From Nocardioides sp. (GTDB lineage: Bacteria; Actinomycetota; Actinomycetes; Propionibacteriales; Nocardioidaceae), in NCBI RefSeq assembly GCF_030150155.1, contig NZ_JASLGR010000016.1:62001-126000 (forward strand): 64,000 bases of DNA, written 5' to 3'. The translations under genes and the position numbers were made by a program. Under the pieces are notes generated by a model, which worked only from the letters and a program-made list of their open reading frames with translations, was not told the DNA's origin and searched no databases. The stretch's first letter is position 1. Each line of letters starts with the position of its first letter. Shown piece after piece: positions 56,484 through 62,632 of the stretch.

Positions 56484-57746
56484 ATGTTCAAGAACTTCTG
56501 GTACGCGGTCGAGTTCAGCTCCGACCTCAAGGCCGGCGAGCTCAAGAAGGTCAAGCTTCTGGGCCAGCAGCTGGTGCTCTATCGCAAGCGGGACAACTCC
56601 GTGGTCGCGATGTCGGACCTGTGCGTGCACCGCGGCGCGGCGCTCTCGGACGGCGAGATCAAGGGCGACTGCGTGGTCTGCCCGTATCACGGCTGGGAGT
56701 ACGACGCCGAGGGCGTCGTGCAGAAGATCCCCGCGCACCCCGACAAGCCGGTGCCCAAGAAGGCCCGCGTCGACCGCTACCCGACGCAGGAGAAGTACAA
56801 GTTCGTCTGGGTCTTCATGGGCGACCTGCCTGAGGAGGAGCGCCCGCCGATCCCGGACTGGTCGATCATCGACGACGACGTGAACTTCCGTGCCGTCACC
56901 GGTGAGTTCCTGTGGAAGTCCAACTACGAGCGGATCCTGGAGAACGGCGTCGACGTCGCGCACACCCCGTTCGTGCACGGCGGCGTCTTCGGCAACAAGG
57001 AGAAGCCGGAGGTCCCCGACTTCGTGGTCGAGGAGTCCGAGTGGCACTGCAAGGTGTCGATCGAGCTCAACCCGCCGCGCTCGAAGGGGCTGTGGGGGCT
57101 GATCAACCCGAACAAGCAGGCCCTGGCCGAACGGCCGCCGGTCCCGGTCTCCACCACCTGGTGGCTGCCGAACATGATCCTGCTCGAGATCGGCACCCCG
57201 ATGGGGCCGATGAAGATCTTCGACGTCAACATCCCGATCGACGAGGAGACCACCCTGGTCAAGTTCGTCGCGCTGCGCTCGTTCTTCAAGGGCGCCTGGG
57301 CCGACCGCGACGCCAAGCGCCGGATCTTCAAGGTGCTGCGTGAGGACCAGAGCATCGTCGACGCGGTCCGGCCCGAGCTGCTGCCCTTCGACCTGTCCGC
57401 CGAGCTGCACGTCAAGAGCGACTACAACGCGGTCAAGTACCGCCGTCGCCGCGCCGAGCTGGTCAAGGCCGGCTGGGGCGTGGAGGACAACACCATCGTC
57501 GGCGACGGCCCGGCCCGGGTCGAGGCCCGCGTGATCCCGTCCCCGGCCCGCAAGGCCTCCCCGGAGCTGGCCAACGCCTGGAACTTCAAGGAGGCCCGCA
57601 GCCGCGAGATCCTCGCCGGTCGCAACGAGCTCCCGCCCCGCCAGGAACGACGCCTGGTGATGGACGACCCCGCAACCCCCACCCCGCCCGCCGCCGCAGC
57701 CGGTGCGCAGGGCGAGACCAAGGACGAGAAGGAAGTGACGGCATGA
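56484..57746 (+). CDS. Rieske non-haem iron oxygenase (pheophorbide a oxygenase-like class)
   Basis: A 420-residue Rieske oxygenase alpha subunit. The [2Fe-2S] ligands are Cys47/His49 in CVHRG and Cys66/His69 in CPYHGW; the catalytic iron ligands are Asp157, His160 and His165 in NGVDVAHTPFVHGG. Three-component enzymes of this class include VanA-type demethylases and the plant PAO/CAO/TIC55 group. In plants PAO opens the chlorin ring of pheophorbide a. The neighbours suggest a PAO-like role, but the sequence alone cannot separate it from aromatic demethylases. No reductase or ferredoxin gene is in the operon. ATG after AGGAGG; it overlaps the next gene by 4 bp. Confidence 0.85.
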   Translation: MFKNFWYAVEFSSDLKAGELKKVKLLGQQLVLYRKRDNSVVAMSDLCVHRGAALSDGEIKGDCVVCPYHGWEYDAEGVVQKIPAHPDKPVPKKARVDRYPTQEKYKFVWVFMGDLPEEERPPIPDWSIIDDDVNFRAVTGEFLWKSNYERILENGVDVAHTPFVHGGVFGNKEKPEVPDFVVEESEWHCKVSIELNPPRSKGLWGLINPNKQALAERPPVPVSTTWWLPNMILLEIGTPMGPMKIFDVNIPIDEETTLVKFVALRSFFKGAWADRDAKRRIFKVLREDQSIVDAVRPELLPFDLSAELHVKSDYNAVKYRRRRAELVKAGWGVEDNTIVGDGPARVEARVIPSPARKASPELANAWNFKEARSREILAGRNELPPRQERRLVMDDPATPTPPAAAAGAQGETKDEKEVTA

Positions 57747-58483
57747 GCCTGCCCGAGAACCTCTGCATCAGCACCCTGGACGACCTGATCAAGCGCGGCA
57801 GCCTGAGCGAGATCACCGGCGCCGACGGCGGCCCGTTCCAGGTGCTCGGCTCCGTGATGGGCCCCGACCCGGTCGGATCGGTGCGCCTGTTCAGCGGCGA
57901 GAAGATCGCCAAGGCCGTGTACGTCGGCATCGTCGTGCCCCAGATCGGCCTGGACAGCCACATGGTGTTCGCGTTCATGCCCGACGGCTCCCCGGTGCCG
58001 CACTTCACCCTCGACTCCGTCGGGGCCGGCGGCCACCTCGCCTTCCACCTCGACCTGATCCAGCGCGCCGACGCCGGCACCCACATGGTCTACAACGACT
58101 GGGCGCACACCCCGCTGACCGACGCCTTCAAGGAGGCGCTCGCACTCGAGGGGCTCTCGAAGGCCGAGCTCGACCCGCGCCAGCTCACCGTGATGTCGTC
58201 GTGGATGCTCGCCAGCCGGGCCGACGAGGCCGCCTTCGGCCGGCTCGACCCGATCGTGACGGCGTACCTGGACCACTGGCTCACCCTGGTCGACGGCGAT
58301 GTCCCGGCCGAGGTCACCGCCGACCTGGCCGACACCGACCTGGCCGCCCGCGACGCCCGCAACCGCGCCCTGCTGTTCAGCCCGGACGTGGACAAGGTCT
58401 GGGCCCAGATCTCCCGACTGATCACCGAGCCGGTCGCCGAGGGCATCCGCGCCCAGCTGATCAGCAACGAGCTGCCGGCGTGA
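57743..58483 (+). CDS. Red chlorophyll catabolite reductase/bilin reductase-like protein 2
   Basis: A 246-residue paralogue-like partner of the first RCCR-like protein. PVPHFTLDSVGAGGHLAFHLDLIQRAD (about 84-110) follows the core strand pair of bilin reductases, with Asp91 at the position of a catalytic acid. LADTDLAARDARNRALLFSPDVDKVWAQISRLI matches the C-terminal region, with Asp199. It thus keeps both acidic positions where protein 1 has lost one. The two may form a heterodimer or act in sequence. It overlaps the Rieske gene by 4 bp. Similarity is moderate; the fold call is more secure than the substrate. Confidence 0.6.
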   Translation: MSLPENLCISTLDDLIKRGSLSEITGADGGPFQVLGSVMGPDPVGSVRLFSGEKIAKAVYVGIVVPQIGLDSHMVFAFMPDGSPVPHFTLDSVGAGGHLAFHLDLIQRADAGTHMVYNDWAHTPLTDAFKEALALEGLSKAELDPRQLTVMSSWMLASRADEAAFGRLDPIVTAYLDHWLTLVDGDVPAEVTADLADTDLAARDARNRALLFSPDVDKVWAQISRLITEPVAEGIRAQLISNELPA

Positions 58484-59448
58484 GCGCCGAGGCGACCACC
58501 GACGTCGAGACCAGCGCCTGGCAGAAGAAGATCGAGGGGGAGTGGCACGGCATCCCCGGCCTCTTCGACGCCACCGGCAACCACGTCGGCTTCGAGTACA
58601 TCGCCCGGGCCTCGGAGGTCACCGAGCAGGGCGCGCGCTACTGGATGGACTCGAAGCTCTCGGGGGCCGGTCCGCTGCGCAACCGCTTCGAGCTCGGTGC
58701 CCAGTTCGACTTCGGCGTCGTCGACTCCGACGAGAACCGGGTCTACACCGGCCCCGACTTCTACGGCACCGGCCAGCCCTACGGCCTCTTCGTCGAGGCG
58801 AACTACTACTCGCCGGGCTGGCAGGCCGACCTGCGCACCTGGAACCAGGTCCTCGCCGACGGTGAGACCCAGGTCTACTCCTCGGTGCTGCACGACGGCT
58901 GGGCCGTGTGTGCCGTCTTCAACGGTGTCTACAAGCGCACCCTGGACCGCGAGACCAACCCCGCCACCCAGGCGTACGTCGACGAGTGGCGCGAGCTGGA
59001 GAAGGAGCGCGGTCCACGCCCGCAGGTGCTGCCCACCAAGGAGGCCGGCGCCTGGACCGGGACGCTGTTCCTGAACGACGCCGACCAGGTCACCGAGGGC
59101 ACGGTCGAGGTCATCATCGAGCACACCCCGACCTCGCTGCGCTCGGCGCGGCACACGATCACCTGGCGCGGCGACCTGGAGCGGGAGTACACCTTCGACC
59201 GCTACCGCGACGGCGCCCGCACGATGTACGAGGGTCCCGAGGTCTGGGGCAACGCCACGTCCTACGGTCGGGCGCTGTTCACCACCCAGCACCTGATGGG
59301 CGCCGACGGCACCGGGGTGGAGAAGATCCGGGGCCGGGAGTTCCTGATCGACCCGACCACCCGGGAGCTGGCGATCGTGTGGCAGCTGCTGCGCGGTGAG
59401 ACCACCACCCACTTCGTGCACGGCTCCCTGCAGTGGGAGCCGCGCTGA
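58480..59448 (+). CDS. Protein with two beta-barrel-like halves, possibly lipocalin/bilin-binding fold
   Basis: A 322-residue protein of unknown family. Two similar halves are visible: GEWHGIPGLFDATGNHVGFEY (about 18-38) and AGAWTGTLFLNDADQVTEGTVEVI (about 189-212), each followed by alternating polar/hydrophobic strands rich in Tyr/Trp/Phe. The pattern fits two lipocalin- or CpcS/DUF3598-like barrels, folds that carry bilins and other hydrophobic ligands; this is a fold guess only. GTG start overlapping the upstream stop; its own stop overlaps the next ATG (TGATG). It may carry or shape the chromophore substrate. Confidence 0.5.
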   Translation: MSAEATTDVETSAWQKKIEGEWHGIPGLFDATGNHVGFEYIARASEVTEQGARYWMDSKLSGAGPLRNRFELGAQFDFGVVDSDENRVYTGPDFYGTGQPYGLFVEANYYSPGWQADLRTWNQVLADGETQVYSSVLHDGWAVCAVFNGVYKRTLDRETNPATQAYVDEWRELEKERGPRPQVLPTKEAGAWTGTLFLNDADQVTEGTVEVIIEHTPTSLRSARHTITWRGDLEREYTFDRYRDGARTMYEGPEVWGNATSYGRALFTTQHLMGADGTGVEKIRGREFLIDPTTRELAIVWQLLRGETTTHFVHGSLQWEPR

Positions 59449-60311
59449 TGGCCGGCACCGCCGTTGGTGCTGCCGGCCGGGTCGTCGTCGTCACCGGCGG
59501 CACCCGCGGGATCGGCCTGGGCCTGGCCCGGGAGTTCCTCGCCCGCGGCGCCCGGGTCGTGATCTGCGGTCGCTCCGAGGCCTCGGTGCAGGCAGGTCTG
59601 ACCGCCCTCGGCGGCGGGGACCGGGCCACCGGTCGGGCCTGCGACGTCAGCGATCGGGCCTCGGTGCAGGCACTGTGGGACCACGCGGTGGCGACGTACG
59701 GGCGGGTCGATGTCTGGGTCAACAACGCCGGGGTCTCCTCGCGCACGGCCCCGATCGTCGAGTCCGACCAGGCCGACGTCGCCGCGATCATGGCGATCAA
59801 CGTCGCCGGGGCGATCAACGGCTGTGCCGTGGCCGCGGGCGCGATGGCCTCCCAGCCCGGCGGCGGCTGGGTGTGGAACATGGAGGGCTTCGGCTCCGAC
59901 GGTCGCACCCAGGCCGGGATCGGCGTCTACGGCGCCTCCAAGCGGGCGGTGCGCTACCTGACCGAGTCGCTGGTCAAGGAGCTCAAGGGGGCCACCGGCG
60001 CTGCCGGTGCCGAGGTCAAGGTCGGCTTCCTCTCCCCGGGCATCGTCGTCACCGACCTGCTGGTGGGGGACTACGACGGCAACCCCGAGGGGTTCGCCAA
60101 GGCCAAGAAGGTCTTCAACATCCTGGGCGACACCGTCGAGACGGTGACGCCGTTCCTGGCCGAGAAGGTCCTGGCGGCCACCAAGTCCGGGACTCGGGTG
60201 GCGTGGCTGACCAACGGCAAGGCCGCCGGTCGGTTCATGACCGCCGGGTTCCGCAAGCGCGATCTCTTCGCCGACCTCGACGGCACCGCCGTGCCCGCCG
60301 GACGGTCCTGA
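59448..60311 (+). CDS. NYC1/NOL-like SDR (chlorophyll b reductase-like)
   Basis: A 287-residue SDR. The coenzyme loop is TGGTRGIGLGLAREFL (about 16-31), with NNAG at 92-95 and the active-site Tyr161/Lys165 in YGASK. It carries the signature of plant chlorophyll b reductases NYC1/NOL: WNMEGFGSDGR where they have FNMDGAGSGG, VGFLSPGIVVTDLLVG where they have HTASPGMVLTDLLL, and KKVFNILGDTVETV where they have KQMFNIICELPETV. Those enzymes reduce the 7-formyl group of chlorophyll b. The resemblance is strong across the whole C-terminal half, while the substrate here is inferred. ATG overlaps the previous stop. Confidence 0.75.
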   Translation: MAGTAVGAAGRVVVVTGGTRGIGLGLAREFLARGARVVICGRSEASVQAGLTALGGGDRATGRACDVSDRASVQALWDHAVATYGRVDVWVNNAGVSSRTAPIVESDQADVAAIMAINVAGAINGCAVAAGAMASQPGGGWVWNMEGFGSDGRTQAGIGVYGASKRAVRYLTESLVKELKGATGAAGAEVKVGFLSPGIVVTDLLVGDYDGNPEGFAKAKKVFNILGDTVETVTPFLAEKVLAATKSGTRVAWLTNGKAAGRFMTAGFRKRDLFADLDGTAVPAGRS

Positions 60312-60988
60312 TGGCCGTCGACCCGTGCACCGAGTACAGCCTCGGCCTGGCCGCCTACGACTTCGTCCCGGTGATCCTGGCCGGGGTCGGCACCGTCGTG
60401 CTGGCCGTGATGACCGGCCGCCAGCTCCCGGCGCTGCGCCGCGGGGCCTTGGTCGCCGGGGCGTGCGTGACGCTGGGCGGTCTGGCCAAGGCGGTGTGGA
60501 AGCTGCTGGTCGCCGCCGAGCCGTGCCGCAACTACCCGTTCCTGGAGAACATGCTGTTCCCGTGCCTGGCGTTCGGCTTCGCCGGCATCGCCTGGGCCCT
60601 GGTCGGCGGCCGTCGTACGACGACGGTGCCGTGGTGGCCCTTCCTCGGCCTGCCGATCCTCGGTGCGGCGGCCTCGATCGCGGTCTGGGACACCTGGCCG
60701 CTGCTGATCGTCTCCGCGATCGGCGCCGTCGTGGTCGGGGTGCTCTGCACACAGCTCGCCCTCGACCATGACGACCGCTGGGGCGCACTGCTCTTCGTCG
60801 TCTACATCGTCGGCACCCTGGTGCTGCCGCCCCTGGCCGGCCGCCCCGAGCAGTCGGCCCAGGTGCAGTGGATGGAGGAGATCACCAACTCCGCCGTCCA
60901 GCTCTGCTTCGTCCTCGGCGCGCTCCGGCTGCTGGCCCGCGCGCCCCGCCACGCCGGCACCCGCCGCCTCGAAGGAGCCCTCCGATGA
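60311..60988 (+). CDS. Polytopic membrane protein, unknown function
   Basis: A 225-residue membrane protein with about six to seven helices (for example FVPVILAGVGTVVLAVMTG, GALVAGACVTLGGLAKAVWKLLV, MLFPCLAFGFAGIAWALVGG and LLIVSAIGAVVVGVLC). A short Cys-containing N-terminus (DPCTEYS) and EPCRNYP are conserved-looking features. I do not recognise the family. Its place inside a tight operon (starts in the preceding stop, ends in the next start) ties it to the pathway, perhaps as a transporter or membrane anchor. Confidence 0.65.
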   Translation: MAVDPCTEYSLGLAAYDFVPVILAGVGTVVLAVMTGRQLPALRRGALVAGACVTLGGLAKAVWKLLVAAEPCRNYPFLENMLFPCLAFGFAGIAWALVGGRRTTTVPWWPFLGLPILGAAASIAVWDTWPLLIVSAIGAVVVGVLCTQLALDHDDRWGALLFVVYIVGTLVLPPLAGRPEQSAQVQWMEEITNSAVQLCFVLGALRLLARAPRHAGTRRLEGALR

Positions 60989-61803
60989 CGCTGATCACCC
61001 CGCTGCGGCCGGTCCTGCCCACCCCCGTGGCCTCCGGCGCCGAGCCCGTCTTCGGTGCCCGCGACCGGCTCGGCTGGCGGCGGAAGTTCGGCGTGATCGC
61101 GCCGAGCACCAACACCATCGTGCAGCCCGAGTTCGACATGATGCGGGTGCCCGGCGTGACCTCGCACTACGGCCGGATCCTGATCCGCGACGGTCGGATC
61201 GGCGACGACGCCGGGATGGAGGCGCTGCTCGACCAGATCCGTGCCTCGATGGCCGAGTGCGTCGAGGGCATCATGACGATGCGCCCCGACTACCTGGTGA
61301 TGGGGATGAGCGCCGAGACCTTCTGGGACGGGGTCGAGGGCAACCGCCAGTTCGTCGCCCAGATCAAGGAGCTCTCCGGCGGTCTCGATGTCGCCACCGG
61401 TGCCGAGGCTTGTGAGCGGGCGCTGCATCTCTTCGGCGCTCGGCGGATCGGCGTGGTGACGCCGTACACGCCGATCGGAGATGCGAACGTGCGGAAGTTC
61501 TTCACCGAGCTCGGCTTCGAGGTCGGACGGATCAAGGGCCTCAACGCCCCCGACGCCGTCTCGATCGCGCACGTCAGCGAGCAGGCCCTGCGCGAGTCGA
61601 TCCTCGAGGTCGACGGCCCCGACGTGGATGCGGTCGTGCAGTGCGGCACCAACCTGTGCATGACCGAGCTCGCCGACGAGGCCGAGCGTTGGCTGGGCAA
61701 GCCGGTGATCGCGATCAACGCCGCCACCTGGTGGATGGCGCTGCGCGACAACGGCATCACCGACCAGCTGCAGGGCTACGGAAGCCTGCTGCGCGACCAC
61801 TGA
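60985..61803 (+). CDS. Maleate isomerase / arylmalonate decarboxylase-like Asp/Glu racemase-fold enzyme
   Basis: A 272-residue member of the maleate cis-trans isomerase/arylmalonate decarboxylase group. RRKFGVIAPSTNTIVQPEFD opens the first domain, and VTPYTPIGDANVRKFFTELGFEV the second. Maleate isomerases use two cysteines. Here the first position reads GMSAETFW (Ser109) while the second is kept (CGTNLC, Cys220/Cys225). One-cysteine members act as decarboxylases of arylmalonate-type acids, so both an isomerase and a decarboxylase are possible. It is the last gene of the operon, with an ATGA overlap and a terminator after it. Confidence 0.75.
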   Translation: MTLITPLRPVLPTPVASGAEPVFGARDRLGWRRKFGVIAPSTNTIVQPEFDMMRVPGVTSHYGRILIRDGRIGDDAGMEALLDQIRASMAECVEGIMTMRPDYLVMGMSAETFWDGVEGNRQFVAQIKELSGGLDVATGAEACERALHLFGARRIGVVTPYTPIGDANVRKFFTELGFEVGRIKGLNAPDAVSIAHVSEQALRESILEVDGPDVDAVVQCGTNLCMTELADEAERWLGKPVIAINAATWWMALRDNGITDQLQGYGSLLRDH

Positions 61804-61841
61804 GTCGCCCCCGCTCCGCAGCCCACCCGGGCTGTGCACGG

Positions 61842-61879
61842 CACCACCCGCCCGGTATCCCCCACCTGGGCGGGTGGTG
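61842..61879. terminator. Bidirectional terminator after the RCCR-like operon
   Basis: CACCACCCGCCC (61842-61853) pairs with GGGCGGGTGGTG (61868-61879), a perfect 12-bp stem, between the operon end and the convergent sortase gene. Confidence 0.8.
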
Positions 61880-61911
61880 TCGTCTCCGGCCGTCGTGCTG
61901 CGGGTACGTCG

Positions 61912-62568
61912 TCAGCCGCGGACCCCGGCCGGGGGACCGGCCGCGGCGTCGCGCTTCTCGATCAGCCGGGCGCCGACCACGAGCCGCTCGGCCGAGCCCC
62001 AGCGCGGATGGCAGGTGACCAGGGTGAGGGTGCTCTGGGTGGCGGTGGTCTCGGGGTGACCCGCCACCGGTGCCACGATCGAGGTGGTGTCGGCGGCGAC
62101 GATCCGGTTCCAGGTGACCTCGTAGGTGAACCAGCCCTCGGCGGTCTCGACGTAGATCCGGTCGCCCTGGTGCACCTTGTCCAGGTGGGCGAACGGCTGG
62201 CCGTGGGTGGCGCGGTGGCCGGCGACGGCGAAGTTGCCGATCTGGCCGGGCAGCGCGGTACCGGTGAAGTGGCCCGGGCCGAGCGCGAGGGCGGCGTCGG
62301 TGGTGCCCTCGACGACCACCCACTGCCAGCGGGCCCCGAGCGCGGGGACGGTCAGGATCGCGACCCCGCCGCCGGAGCCGGCGGTCTTGCCGGAGGTGGT
62401 CGCCGCGTGGAACGAGGTGCGCAGGTCGGCCTGGGCGGCCGAGGTGCGGTGCCCGGTCCAGACCAGCAGATACACGACCAGGAGCAGCAGCAGGACGCCC
62501 GCGGTGAGGGCCACTGCGGCCACCATCCGCATGGCGGAACGGAGTGACGAACCTGATGCGCTCTCCAT
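61912..62568 (-). CDS. Class E-type sortase
   Basis: A 218-residue membrane-anchored transpeptidase. One N-terminal helix (MVAAVALTAGVLLLLLVVYLLVW, about 15-37) precedes the sortase barrel. The catalytic residues are His118 (AVAGHRATHG), Cys186 (TLVTCHPRW) and probably Arg195. The TCHPRW form is usual for class E sortases of actinobacteria, which join LAxTG-tailed proteins to peptidoglycan. The giant surface protein at 7.1-15.1 kb ends in LASTG and is a candidate substrate. TATATT lies 6 nt before the ATG, suggesting a leaderless mRNA. It is divergent from another secreted protein. Confidence 0.9.
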   Translation of the reverse strand: MESASGSSLRSAMRMVAAVALTAGVLLLLLVVYLLVWTGHRTSAAQADLRTSFHAATTSGKTAGSGGGVAILTVPALGARWQWVVVEGTTDAALALGPGHFTGTALPGQIGNFAVAGHRATHGQPFAHLDKVHQGDRIYVETAEGWFTYEVTWNRIVAADTTSIVAPVAGHPETTATQSTLTLVTCHPRWGSAERLVVGARLIEKRDAAAGPPAGVRG

Positions 62569-62590
62569 ACAAAAAATATATCATCTCTTC
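62569..62590 (-). promoter_or_regulatory. Leaderless promoter of the sortase gene
   Basis: On the minus strand TATATT (62580-62575) is followed by six bases and the sortase ATG. The AT-rich block resembles the regulon sites, but it lacks the flanking GATATC/GTAC elements, so I treat it as a plain -10. Confidence 0.5.
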
Positions 62591-62632
62591 ATTCGGGGCG
62601 AAGTAGGACGTTCGAGGTAGGAGGAGGACGAC

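Noticed and set aside
40912..61803. A nicotinate (2,5-dihydroxypyridine) degradation cluster
   Set aside because: The amidase and isomerase-like genes would fit, but no nicotinate hydroxylase, dihydroxypyridine dioxygenase or clear N-formylmaleamate deformylase is present, while several chlorophyll-catabolism-like genes are.
62569..62590. A sixth GntR-regulon site before the sortase gene
   Set aside because: The AT-rich block matches only the TATATT -10 part of the motif and lacks the flanking palindrome; a leaderless promoter explains it.
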